Positions 24,446-35,451 of a stretch of DNA of 64,000 bases are shown here, piece by piece. Source of the DNA: Diphasiastrum complanatum (lineage: Eukaryota; Streptophyta; Lycopodiopsida; Lycopodiales; Lycopodiaceae); contig CM055096.1 of assembly GCA_029204225.1 (NCBI GenBank), forward strand, positions 72,977,349 through 73,041,348, read 5' to 3'. The notes beneath the pieces were generated by a model. It was not told the DNA's origin. It worked only from the letters and a program-made list of their open reading frames with translations, and searched no databases. Position 1 is the stretch's first letter; each line of letters begins with the position of its first letter. The position numbers and the translations under genes were made by a program.

Positions 24446-25350
24446 CGTATCAATAGAAATTCTATCCCTGCTCGCTCATCAGCCCAGTTAGAGTTGATTG
24501 CAACAAATGGTCGTTTCTATTTTCAAGGACCATCGATCTCTTAATCTGCTTTCGATCAATCGAAATGCGTCCTTGACGATTGTTTGTTGCTCCTCATCGA
24601 TCACCCAAATAATAGTCCAACAAAATTGAGCACTTCCACATATACGCGTTCTGCCAGTTCGGATTGATACCCATTGTTTTTCAATAGACGTGAAAGCTCT
24701 AAACCAACCGGATCAAACTTCTTCTATCAGATGAATTTCTTTTGCTCGCAAAAGGTTTTCAGTCCTACAGGTTGCCAGATCTGCCATAACCCTCATTGTA
24801 GATCCAAACTTTAATCACACAAAAAGTGTGCACCAACAGAAATACACCCGGCGCTGCTCCTCGATAACTAGCATCCCATTGCTCATCTTTCTGAAGCAAC
24901 GCACTAGTCCTTCTTTCAAAAACTTACTGAATACATGACTTCCATTAACGCGATCTGTTACTAAACCATCTAAGCGCAACCCAAAACTCTGTAATTCACT
25001 AAGGAGTCCGCTTTATTTGGCCCATGCAAAGGTGGGCTACCCAATAGCGTTTGTTTCCAAGACCAACGACACAACAGCATCACCAGGAACACCATGTATG
25101 GATAACATGCATTCTGCAGTATGCACGATGCATCATCCGAAAATCTCTGAGAGAGGAATATATGGAAGTGATACATGATCTGCCAGCGGAGAATAGATGG
25201 AGAGCATGTGACATGAGAGGTGAGACAGCTAGGACTGAAGGCAGCACGTCCTATCTCACGTTACATCAAAACATGTTTGCTACTTCAATAACTCCTTACC
25301 CATTAAAATGCTGCTCCGAGTGAGTATCAAAAGCTTTTTACACCAAACTA
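24446..25350 (-). promoter_or_regulatory. Probable promoter/5' UTR region of the DUF688-like gene
   Basis: Non-coding by inspection and less AT-rich than the DNA beyond 25350. No clear TATA box position or conserved element could be assigned. Short ORFs on both strands look like chance. Confidence 0.3.
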
Positions 25351-26635
25351 TGGCAAATGCTGCAACAAATTGCAAATTAATCTATAGGTTAGTTATATTC
25401 CCAAGAGTATAATATCAAGTTTACCACGTTATGTGCTTTCTTTCGTCAGTCCCTTATCAAGTTTCAATCTCTTGGATGTGCTCTAACTTCTGCCTATTTT
25501 TGGGCATAGATGCTCCACTAGGTTCACGTTACCTAGATGGGAGAGTAATTGGCAACCTTGACTTGTAGATAAGAGTATTTGACTATTTGAAAAATTTGCT
25601 TGCAATTTTGGAAATCCTTTCTAGCATATAATTAGTTGATTGGTTGATGCTCTCAAACTCCACACCATGTATCACGTCCTTTGTAAGCTTCTCACATTTT
25701 TTTGCTCATTGGATCAAGAGCCCCTTAGGAAAGCAAAAAAGATAGAGTAGATCAAAGAGGAGTAAGATTGAGAAGAAGATCAAAACATAAGAATCAAGGA
25801 GAGAGAATTAAAGTATAATCCACTATCAAGAAGGAGAGACATGAAGTGATGCCCCACAAGAAGAGAAAGAAGCCATAAAAAAGTTTCCAATAATGGTTGA
25901 ATGGTGGTGCATACCACAAGATGAAAGAGAAGGGTGGAAGTGTAAAGGGTAGAGCCCAAGAAGCATATTGAAAGAGGTTGTTCTTCAACATGGTATTATG
26001 GGAATTGTAAATGCCCTCTATGTTGAATATTCATATTGTTAGGCCAATGACAAAGAACTCATTAGGAGGTGGCCATTAACTAGGAAACACAAAGGAAGAG
26101 GTCATAGTCATTGAGGGGCTAGTTAATTATTGGGTCTTGTGAGTTATGGTCCTTAACTTTTGCTTACTTTGAATTCAACTTTCTACAATTCAATGTCTAA
26201 TCATCAAAAAACCTGTAGAATTGGCAATACAATATATAATCAAAATAATGAGAATCTTTGAGAGGTACTAGCTATGGCTAGTGTCTTCTTTTCCTCCATC
26301 ATTCTCCTTATGCGTTAATTTTTCTAGCTCCATTTATGAGCTTATACACTACAACACAGTGGCCATTTTCTAATGCTTATTTGATGCACTTTTAGAAGAT
26401 AGCAAAAATTTGGCTCACGACTTTACAAATATTAATGTAGCCGTCTATTGTAATTATTGTTAAAATCAACCTTGGTATTTGCAATAGTGACTGGTGGAAA
26501 TACCAACCCAAATACCAAGATCAATATCGTCGATAAAATAAATTTTCTTCAATTTTATACAGGGCATGATCAATCACACTAGAATCATTTGTACAATTTT
26601 GTAAAATCACAAATCAATTTTCAAACAATCAACAG
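25351..26635. other. AT-rich intergenic DNA
   Basis: No coding domain or repeat family recognised. Confidence 0.5.
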
Positions 26636-26639
26636 TTGC

Positions 26640-27040
26640 AAGTGCTTGATTCCAGTTAACATTTTCGATTTGAGAATCATAATGGACTCCCCATGCTTTT
26701 TCGGCTCAGTCACAAGTATGATCCATTGTGGAAGAATCATCATCTTCCTTCTGAATTGTTGGCTTGATCGTCCACGTCAATGGATCAACTTTGACTGCTC
26801 GCTCACAGTTCTCAAATGTGATTTTGCCTATACCCCAGTTGTGAATTAGTTGTGCAACTCGTAACCAAGGACGTCCCAATAAAACACGATAAACTGATGG
26901 TGCGTTTGGTAGGTCCATTACTACGTAAGTAATGACAAATTGGACACCAGCAATTTTGACTGGTACATCTTCCACCATGCCTTTAGGTCGAGAACCGTAG
27001 ATTGATTTGCCAACTTAATCGCAAAAGTTGCAGGCTTCAA
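26640..27040 (-). pseudogene. Gypsy family A protease fragment
   Basis: A 90-codon frame contains VLLGRPWLRVAQLIHNWGIG and DPLTWTIKP, matching 35040-35170 of Gypsy copy 2. This is the C-terminal half of the retropepsin-like protease (the LLGRPWL segment is the family's second conserved block). The catalytic Asp half is absent, and the fragment ends abruptly on both sides. Confidence 0.65.
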
Positions 27041-27043
27041 CTT

Positions 27044-27675
27044 TGTAAGACCCCATGTGGGGGCTAGAATACAAGGCCTAAGGGGCATTTCAATGGAGCC
27101 CGGAAGTACTAAGGAAAGAAGTACCTTACAGGGAAGTAGCCCATGTAAATAAGATTTTGTGTAATTAATGGCCCAAGCATGGCATCTTGCATGTATAAGC
27201 CCATCTTGAAGAGCCTGTCAGTAGGTAGTTGTGTTAGGCCCCAAATATGGCACCCTACGTGCATAAGTCCAACTTGTGGTGCCATTAGTCACTAGGGGCA
27301 AGAAAACAATTTTGGAAAGTCTCAAGGTTTAAACTTAGACTTTAAAAAGTTTGTAAAAGTCAAAGTCAAGTTCTTAAAATGGAACTTGCATTGCATATCG
27401 AGACTTGAAATGCCTTGTCCCATAAGTAAATGTAGGAAGGCAAATCCACTAGCTTCCATAAAGAGAGACCATTTGTATGTGATTTGGATCCTTAATACAA
27501 GTGCGCTAAGTGTTGCCATTTTCGGATTCACTTGTGCTAACTTTGGTGTGGCTTTGTGTTTATTGCTTATATTTCTAAAGTTCTTGTTATTCTAGCCCAT
27601 GTTAACATATGATTGATATACACTTGTGGGGCGAGGACCTTTAGAGATCTTAGCCAGGGGTAGGATCTTAGGTAC
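27044..27675. repeat. LTR-like insertion between two Gypsy protease fragments
   Basis: About 630 bp starting TGTAAGACCCC and ending GGTACA separates two related protease fragments. The TG..CA ends suggest a solo LTR, but the flanking pentamers (AACTT, TCTTC) do not match, so a target-site duplication is not shown. No open frame of note. Confidence 0.35.
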
Positions 27676-27679
27676 ATCT

Positions 27680-28800
27680 TCTGGTAATCATCTCTTTCCA
27701 TAACGTTGGGGATCAAAGTAAGATAACGCTAGTTTGTCAGAGTATCCCACATCATCTTCCAAGGTGATCACTGAGTACCAGGGGAGAAGTTCTTCTTCAC
27801 AGGGTTTTGGGGATGGTTCTAATGGAAGCCATGATAGTTCGACCATGTTCACCCCGATTTCGATCTTATCATCAAGGGTGACAGGCTTTGGGTTTGTGGT
27901 TTTCGGTTCTTGATGGGCTTCTCGGAGTAGGGAGATGGATCCTTTTATAGAGCTCATACAATCAGCTATCGCTAATGCTTCAATCCAATTGATGATATCA
28001 GTATCATAATATTGATGGACTCCCAATAGCTTATGGTATTTCCTTTGGTTTCGGTCTATCGTATGATCAGCGGTAGATGAAGTTGATTCTTCCAACGAGT
28101 TTGCAGGCTTAATGGTCCAAGTATTTGGATCGACTCTTATAGCTCGATCCCGATTCTCCAATGTGATTCGATCTATACTCCAGTCATGGTGTACTTTGGC
28201 TAACTTAATCCAAGGTCTTCCTAACAGAAGTCGGTAAAATGAGGTTGTTTTTGAAAAATCTAAGACAGTGAAGCTAATGACAAAGCGAAAATTGGCGACC
28301 TTCACATGTACATTCTCCACAATTCCCATAAGTTTGACACAGCTCTAATCAGCAAGTTTTATAGAAAAACCTGCGGGCTTTAAGACAGTCAATACCCACT
28401 CTCAGTATAAATGTAAAGAAATGATGTTTACACCTGAACCACCATCAACAATAGCAGCTACTGAGGGAAGGTTCTTGTGCTTAACTTTTCTCATTTTCCC
28501 AAGTAGCACTTAGGCAATTAAGGCTTCGGTCCTACTCCCTTCTGGCACCAGGGAGGCGAAAGATTCTTCATCGAACTCAGGTTGGATAAGTCCTTCCTAG
28601 TTAAAGGGGGACGTAGGAGCATTCACAGCTTGGTCAGAGTATATAGGTGAATCCATAGGTTCTATTGGCCTATTGAGATCATCAATAGGAGCCTTAGCTT
28701 GCTCCTCTTGTATCCACTTTTTCACGTTGATGTAATGATCCTTCTCCTTTTCAGGATTGGGATACTCTCCTGGTCCAATGGATTTAGTGTAATGGCTTAT
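27680..28800 (-). pseudogene. Gypsy gag-protease-linker fragment with intact D-G-G motif
   Basis: The minus strand encodes a pre-protease segment (PEFDEESFASLVPEG, about 28540-28590) and then the protease active site IVDGGSGVNIIS (DGGSG codons at 28432-28446). The conserved LLLGRPWIKLAKVHHDWSI block and the acidic linker end near 27688. D-G-G-[SA]-G replaces the commoner D-[ST]-G in some plant Gypsy lineages. A 213-codon frame (27688-28329) remains open, but a stop separates it from the active-site part. This is a diverged relative of family A. Confidence 0.65.
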
Positions 28801-28869
28801 AATGTGGGGTTGATGTTGAAATTATCACTTCCAACTTGATGAAATTGATTAATCATGAGATCTATGTTC

Positions 28870-29280
28870 ATGATAGGATCTCACACATGTGGAGCCTGTT
28901 CCCACGTGTGAAAGGATGTACAAAATGTACTTGTAAATAGTTAAATTCATTTTGGTTCAATCTACACAAGTGTGAACTTGATTTGTGGCTAGAATCTAAG
29001 AAAAAGTGACTTTGAGCAATTTCATGTAATTAGCTTGCACTTCCATGTGAATAAGTAAATGCTCCCACATGTCAAGTTGTTGTTCACACGTGTGGATCAA
29101 GTTGTAGAGGATAAGATTTAGATATTCCACTAGATCCTATTTTATAGAGAATATCCCTATTTTTGTGAAGACTAGCTTTTGGTTTTTAGCTAGTGTGATA
29201 AGTCAACTTTGGATAATGAGCATATTTGGCTCCTATTGGTGGATCTAGATGACTAGGCACTCTTCACACGTGTGAAGGCC
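28870..29280. promoter_or_regulatory. Cluster of CACACGTGTG palindromes
   Basis: CACACATGTG at 28882-28891, CCCACGTGTG at 28901-28910, CACAAGTGTG near 28975, CACACGTGTG at 29085-29094, and a perfect 16-bp palindrome CTTCACACGTGTGAAG at 29262-29277. The core CACGTG is the plant G-box. The setting is AT-rich DNA just upstream of the spliced pseudogene at 29438, so either an LTR or a promoter origin is possible. Confidence 0.45.
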
Positions 29281-29437
29281 TGCAATAATGTGTAGTTAAT
29301 CTGAGACTATTATGACGCATGCAGTTGCAACTTCAAGAACCTATGACGCTCATTAACTAACTTTTTCAAATTTGAAAATGAGATTGTGTCCCTCGTTTTA
29401 ACTAGTGAGAGAATAAACATAGAATCTTAGGTACGCC

Positions 29438-30575
29438 ATGGAAGAAGAAGAGTGTCTATTTTTTTTTTGTCTGTCAACTGATATTAACGGAGATGTCTCA
29501 GTTTCATCTACACATTGTTCTCCCTACCGAGAATGCTTCGATAGCCAAAAGAGGAGTTGTGAAAGGATCCACAGTTTCTCCACTTGATATAATCAATCAC
29601 AGAATCAACCAAAGAAAGAACTACGATTTGTGGGTTGACGGAAGTTTGTATCCATTGGATCCGAGCTCGATGCAATATCCACAATTTCAATCCATCACAC
29701 AACTAATAAAGTTTTTGTGTGAAGGACAAGATGGTTTACTGGGTTATTGTGAAAGATTGAGGACTTATGGTGTTGCAAGCTCAGTTCAGAAAATACAAAG
29801 TTTAGAATGTATTTTAAATGGTTTGCTTGCTGACTATAGAGAAAAAGAGACCACATTATTACAACAAAAGAAGATAATGCACGTTTACATAATATTATGT
29901 TAAAATTAAATGCAAGTAATGATCACCTTCGAGTTCAACCATTACGTATATCAAGTGATCAATTAAAATAAGAAACTCACATACTATATAAGAAATAAAA
30001 AAGAAACAAGCAAAAAAGAATGTTGAAGGACAATGATGAGCTTTCGCTAAATGGAGGCCAACGGAGAAAAAGGATTCAAGCATTCAAGTAAGGATTTGTT
30101 TTGAATCATTTTCTTTTTGTTTTGTGAAGTAGCATGACATTTATTATGTAGCCTATTTGGGTTTGTTGATTTTCATAATCCTTTGCAGATTAGCATTGGT
30201 TACAAATGAGCATCTGAAGGACAATGACATGATCGGAAAATCGTTGAGTTTGGTATTGACAACCAAGTCCACAAAATCTTTACTGAACAATAATCAATAT
30301 TCTCGAATCAAGTCCAAGGTCACTAAGGCTTTGATGAGCGAGGTCCGTAAGGTTATCGACCAAATGTTAATTCAGGGAGCATGTGATTTCTTAGGTATTA
30401 GCAGGGAGGCATACGCCAGTATATTTAAAATCATTAAAGAGGCTTTTGGACAATTGCATCTAAGAAAATTTCCCATTCCTCGCCCTTTTAAGATTAGATT
30501 GGAGAGAGATGTATTGAATAGGGGTATGCAAAATGTCATGGGAATCCCTTTTCACATCACAAGACATCCTACAAG
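29438..30575 (+). pseudogene. Unrecognised spliced gene relic with coiled-coil segment
   Basis: An ATG at 29438 opens a 49-codon frame; a second frame from 29493 carries most of the protein (LWVDGSLYPLDPSSMQY, FLCEGQDGLLGYCERLRTYG). After a one-base shift near 29870 the text continues as a heptad-like, charged segment (EDNARLHNIMLKLNASNDHL) with two TAA stops. It reaches a GT donor at 30088; a 101-bp intron ends with TTTGCAG at 30188. Splicing joins the frame exactly to a second exon (GKSLSLVLTTKSTKSLLN, CDFLGISREAYASIFKI). The gene stops abruptly near 30575 where Copia sequence begins. I do not recognise the family; no transposon motif is present. Confidence 0.55.
30088..30188 (+). other. 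Intron in the unrecognised gene relic
   Basis: AA|GTAAGG donor and TTTGCAG|A acceptor, T-rich between. Joining the flanks keeps one frame (..CAAGCATTCAA + ATTAGC..), which supports a real intron. Confidence 0.6.
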
Positions 30576-31512
30576 AGATCTTTGACAAGATCTACCTTAC
30601 CCTTGGATCTTATTCATTCAGATGTACATGCTTTTTCTCATGAAAGTAATGGAGGTGCCTTAATGTATGTGACTTTCATAGATGATTGTACTAGATTCAC
30701 TTGGATAGAATTATTGTCTAAGAAAAGCCTTGTATATGAAGCTTTTGTGAAGTTTAAGTCTCTAGTTAAAATGCAACTTAGTTCTTGCATTAAAGTTCTA
30801 AGATGTGATAATGGAGGAGAATATATCTCCAATAAGATGAGAGACTTTTGTGGGATCAATGGCATTAAGAGAGAGCTTACTTGTTCCTACACCCCCCCAA
30901 CAAAATGGGGTGGCCGAGAGGAAAAATAGGAGCCTATGTGAATGTGCAAAGTCCTTGAGGCTTGATGCATCTCTACCCATCTCTTTTTGGGGAGAGGCCA
31001 TAACTTGTGCTAACTTTTTATGTAATAGGCTTCCTAGTAGTGTTATTGGTGGGATCGCACCATATCAAGCCTTGTTTGGCAATAAGCCCAATGTAAAAGA
31101 CTTTGAATTATTTGGATGTATATGTTATGACCACATTCCTTCGGAAACTAGAAGGAAAGAAGATGCAACTTCCTTCAAAGGAATATTTGTAGGCTATAGT
31201 GAAAATAACAAAGGATATAGGATACTTGATCCACTTTCAAGTAAGGTAAGTTAGCAAGGATGTCTTATTTGATCAATCTTAAAGTTCTAAGATGTTATCA
31301 AATGCATCTAATCCTCAATGTGTTGAAGATCTTGTAAAACTCGAGGAGGAGCTTTTTCAAGATGATTTTTTGGAAGATCAAGCTCAAGAACCAAAGGGTC
31401 CGAGGAGATCCACAAGGAACAAGGTCGAGCCTATAAGGCTCACATACTTTGAGAAAGGAAAGAAAAAGGAAGACACAACTCCTTCTACCTCTTACTCTTT
31501 TCTAACCACAAT
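30576..31512 (+). pseudogene. Copia integrase fragment with C-tract frameshift
   Basis: The Copia integrase core is clear: LIHSDVHAFSHESNGG (first Asp), RCDNGGEYISNKM (second Asp) and QQNGVAERKN (Glu), then NKPNVKDFELFGC. The frame is broken by one extra C in a run of seven at 30892-30898. The post-integrase linker (GPRRSTRNKVEPIRLTYF) follows, and sequence homology ends near 31512, where minus-strand Gypsy copy 2 begins. Its family differs from Copia 2 and 3. Confidence 0.8.
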
Positions 31513-32627
31513 GCAACCGGCTACCATTGATGGGTGTGTCAAAAGGCGTCCCATCTACTTCTCCAGATTCATGACTCCATGATTAAGAGTTTCTTTGATC
31601 CGATAAGGACCTTCGCCTGTGAATTTTAACTTTCCCTTGATCACCTTGGTTTTATACATCAGGACTAGATCTCTGGAACGAAGATCCTTCTTTTGTAACC
31701 TGCGATCGTGCCATGCTTTGCGTCTATCCTTTTCAGCTGCCAATGCATGCACAACTAGTAAGCGTGTTTCACAGAGCTTATGTAGAGCTTCTTGGCATAA
31801 TTGTAGAGATCTGGATTCATCAAGACGTTGCGTTGTGACAAGCTTGAAGGGACTAAAAACTCTACTAGCATTACGGCATCCTGACCATATACCAGTTGGA
31901 ATGGCGTTTGGTCAGTCCTTCCCTTGTATGTTGTCCTGAATGCCCACAGAGCAGCATGCAACTTGTGTTCCCAATCCGATCTGCTAGCTTCGACTGTTTT
32001 CGTGAGCACACTATACAGGATCTTATTGGATGATTTCGCTTGCCCATTACCGCGAGGATAATAAGGCGTATTGATTCTATGGATCACAAAGAATTCTACC
32101 AACAGGACCTTGTTGGTCTCATTGATGAAATGACTTCCGCGATCGCTGACTATCTCCACCGGGCATGCAAAGCGTACAATGATATTCATAGAGAAACTTG
32201 GCAGTGGTCCTAGAATTATCTACTCTTACCACCTTGGCTTCGACCCACTTGGTGAGATAGTCAGTGGCCACGATTATGTATCATGCTTGGGTACTTCTTG
32301 CTGCAGGGTGAATCGGACCAATGTAATCCAATCCCCACTTTTCAAATGGTTCTTGGGCTAAGACTGGGTGCAGTAGGTCATAATTCAATCTTGTTGGTCT
32401 CCTTGCCCTTTGGCACACATCGCACTTCCTATGGTAATCCTCTGTATCCTTATGAATCGTTGGCCACCAACATCTTGATTGTAGGATCTTGCGAACTGTA
32501 ATGTTGGATGCAAAATGGCCTCCACCCATGCCTTCATGTGAAAGCGAAATGACCTGGGTGGCCTCATGAGGAAGAATACACCACCAAAGAATCCCATCTG
32601 GTCCTCTTCGGTACAATTGGCCGACAA
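31513..32627 (-). pseudogene. Gypsy copy 2 integrase
   Basis: Zinc-binding HHCC domain (SHEGMGGGHFASNITV to KCDVCQRARRP, 32281-32616), then WGLDYIGPI with the first catalytic Asp. The core at 31755-32189 has VSDRGSHFINE (second Asp) and NGQAKSSNK, where the usual Glu of QAES is Lys in this copy (QAKS). The C-terminal domain is at 31555-31752. A frameshift separates the zinc domain from the core. Loss of the catalytic Glu alone would inactivate it. Confidence 0.8.
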
Positions 32628-33260
32628 TCAGCTGATAAGTCTAGCTTTCAAGATCAATTTCTGCTGATCTGCCTTTGGTAGTGATCTGTCTGGTTGGCCC
32701 CGCATTAGATATTCAACTACGTCGGCAGCCCACTCCAGTACTGTGTCTACGTAAAATAAGGCAGCATCGGCCAGCTCATCGTCGGGTTGGAGTGCAACCT
32801 CCTTCCCTTTGATACGCGACACATGATCTGCCATGTAGTGTTGTTTTCCCTTGCGAACTACTATTCGAAAATCAAACTCTAACAACAGAAGTAGCCATCT
32901 AGTGATTCTCCCCGTGTTGCAGGTTTTGTTAATGAGATAGAGCAAGGGTTGATGGTCCATATAAAAAGCAAAGCGTGTGGCCATTAGGTAGTGTCGAAAC
33001 TTCTTAACTGCATATATCATTGCCAGTGCTTCCTACTCTGTGGTTGAATAATTCATTTATGTATCACTGAGCTGTCGGCTTGCAAATCGGATTGGAAAAT
33101 CCTTTTTCTGTTCTCCTGGTTGGGTTAAGACTACTCCAACTGCATACTTCGATGCGTCCGTATGCACATGAAACTCAATGGACCAATTGGGTGGACTTAG
33201 GATTGGTGCTGAAACCAATGCATCTTTAAGTTTTTGGAAAGCCTTTAGGGCTTCCTCATT
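32628..33260 (-). pseudogene. Gypsy copy 2 RNase H
   Basis: The C-terminal half is open (32628-33020) with ATRFAFYMDHQPLLYLINKT and MADHVSRIKG, both standard Gypsy RNase H blocks. The first half, with the catalytic Asp block around 33140-33170 (ASKYAVGVV-like), is in another frame. It is used as the reference to show the 100-bp deletion in copy 1. Confidence 0.8.
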
Positions 33261-33941
33261 TCAATGTGGATTCGTTGAGAGTTTGTAAATTGATCGTGCT
33301 AACTCCGCAAAATCTAAAATGAAAATCCTGTAATAGTTAGCATGACCCATAAAAATGTAGACCTCGCGGATCGTTCCTGGTGGTGGTAGATCAACAATGA
33401 TCCTGATTTTCGATAGGTCTGTGGCAATCCCATGTCTAGACACTATATGGCTGAGAATCAAGCCATGTGTAACCCAAAATTGACATTTTTCTGGATTCAG
33501 GGAGATCTGGAATTTGCTGCATTTTTGTAGCACCTCCAAATTGGATAAGTGTTCTGAGTCTGGTCCATGCACGCACAAATTGTCCAAAAATTTTTTTAGA
33601 AATTTCTGCAAAATCTCTTTGAATGTCGCCTGCATGATTCGCTGGAAAGTGCTTGGGGCATTGCAAAGTTTGAATGGCATCATCTTATAGGCATAGGTTT
33701 CCCATTCCGTGGCGAATGCTGGTCTTGGGGTGCTATCTTCACCTGGTTGTAACCGCTAAAGCCGTCTAAAAAACTTTGAGGCTTCGGCCCTAGCTACTCT
33801 GTCAAAGACACCTTCCGTAAAGGGTAAAAGAAAATGATCCTTTTTTGTGACTGCATTTAGCGCCTTCAGATTCACACATATTTGCATTTTGCCATTCTTC
33901 TTGGGTACTATAATTACCGGCAAGTGTAGTTTGGGTTGCAA
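33261..33941 (-). pseudogene. Gypsy copy 2 reverse transcriptase, catalytic D to N
   Basis: Fingers: VIIVPKKNGKMQICVNLKAL and AVTKKDHFLLPF (33756-33941). Palm: MPFKLCNAPSTFQRIMQA, then the active-site box FLDN (codons at 33579-33590) where FLDD is expected. The second Asp codon is AAT; the plus-strand base 33581 is T in a TG that would be CG if the codon were GAT. Thumb and connection follow, with FWVTHGLILSHIVS. A frameshift near 33690-33750 splits the domain. Inactive on two counts. Confidence 0.85.
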
Positions 33942-34977
33942 CAGTAGTATCGACTAACCTTGGGGACTGCTCCATCCACCAAGGGTATGGTGTGTTGGAC
34001 TATTGTTGGTGGAATGCCCTTCAAATCACTGTAATTCCAGACGAAACAGTCCATGTACTCCACCAACAATGATCGTAGCCTTTTGAATTGTGCAGGCGTT
34101 AACTGCTCTCCCACGTTCACTATCTTTTCTTCTTCACCTGGCTCGGCAAGGTTCATTGGTTGTGTTCGCGCAGGTCCTTCGAAGACTTGTTTCTCTAGTG
34201 CCTGACTTTGATCAGGTTCTGGCTAGGCTTGCGACATCATAATTACCACGTCGTTCAAGGTATAATTCTTGAAGGTTTCAGGCATCTCATGAACTGGTGC
34301 TCGTCGAGATTCCTCCTTCAGCATATTGATCTTAGCCCGACTGGTCATCTTTTGATTTTTTGTCATCTGAGATGAGGATGACGTTGTATCCGAGTTCATC
34401 CTGATTGACTTCAAGGAATCCAACACCTTCTTTTGCCTCTTTTCGTCATATCAATGGATCCATCCTTGTTGTCTTTCTTCAGAACTGGTGTGACATTCGC
34501 CTCGTGGTTGCGAATATCAATATCCACTGTAGCTATAGCTTCTTCGGGTAGATCACTCCATCGAATCACCTGGTTATAACGTTGCTTCAACTGGTTCTTC
34601 TTGTTTGCAGGTGCCCTTGGTGGATCTATCATTGAAACCTTCGCCATAGCAGATTTTTGCGGCGGTTGAGCTGGTACTTTCTTAAATCTATAACGATCTG
34701 GGTCCATGTGCTATAGGACCTGCTCATCAATCAGTTCAATCTCCTTATTATAAGTCAGAGCATGTTGCCAAGGAACTAGATCATCATCCACTGGGTTCTC
34801 AATAGGTTCTGCTGACAGCCATGCTACGTTTATCATATTCACTCCAAATGTAATTGGTGTGTCCATGGTGTAACACTTGGGTGAAGATGTGTTGGGGTCA
34901 GGATCTGATTCGTATTGACATGTTTGGCAATCAATCATTGCTATTGCATCCATCCATCTCTGAATCGTAGTGACCAC
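33914..34977 (-). pseudogene. Gypsy copy 2 linker between protease and RT
   Basis: Open pieces at 33914-34156, 34223-34426, 34411-34707 and 34711-34977 match the linker of copy 1 (VIRWSDLPEEAIATVDIDIR, PVDDDLVPWQHA). Nothing catalytic is recognised. It ends in EPGEEEKIVNVGEQLTPAQF and leads into RT. Confidence 0.6.
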
Positions 34978-35450
34978 CCTTGGCTGGCCTTGGGCGATCT
35001 ATCGTATGATCTGTCATCAGCCTTGGGTGCAATAGGTTTCACTGGTTGGATCGACCTTTATAGCCTGCTCTCTATTTTCAAAGGTGAGTTTTCCCATACC
35101 CCAGTTGTGTACTACTTGTGCAGTCCTCAACCATGGTCTTCCCAGTAAAACACGGTATGTAGTTGGAGATGATTCATCCAACAGGTCCAATTGGTTTTCA
35201 GAACCAAGATGTTCCCCTTCACGTAGACTCTTCTACTACTACTACCTCGTCCTTGAATCTCTTGTGTTTGATTGGCAGGGTGATGTTGTGCTCATCACTT
35301 TTCCACGCTGCCCGATGTAGAGGATGTTACTAGTCTCTTCGTAGCTCGTACAATATATGGGCTCATGCGCTACTGGCTCCGCGTCCGCTTTGGCCCATCA
35401 AACCAGAAGGCTTTTAGCTTGTGGTTCAATCTGTAGTAATTCCCTGTGGC
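34978..35450 (-). pseudogene. Gypsy copy 2 protease, active site missing
   Basis: The second conserved block is present (VLLGRPWLRTAQVVHNWGMG, about 35095-35160), preceded by a remnant of the N-terminal half (HKRFKDEVVVVEES). The D-G-G active site seen at 28432 in the relative is not found, and the two halves are in different frames. The domain is therefore deleted at its centre. Confidence 0.65.
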
Positions 35451-35451
35451 G

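Noticed and set aside
27044-27675. Solo LTR with target-site duplication
   Set aside because: TG..CA ends fit but flanking pentamers differ; kept only as LTR-like.
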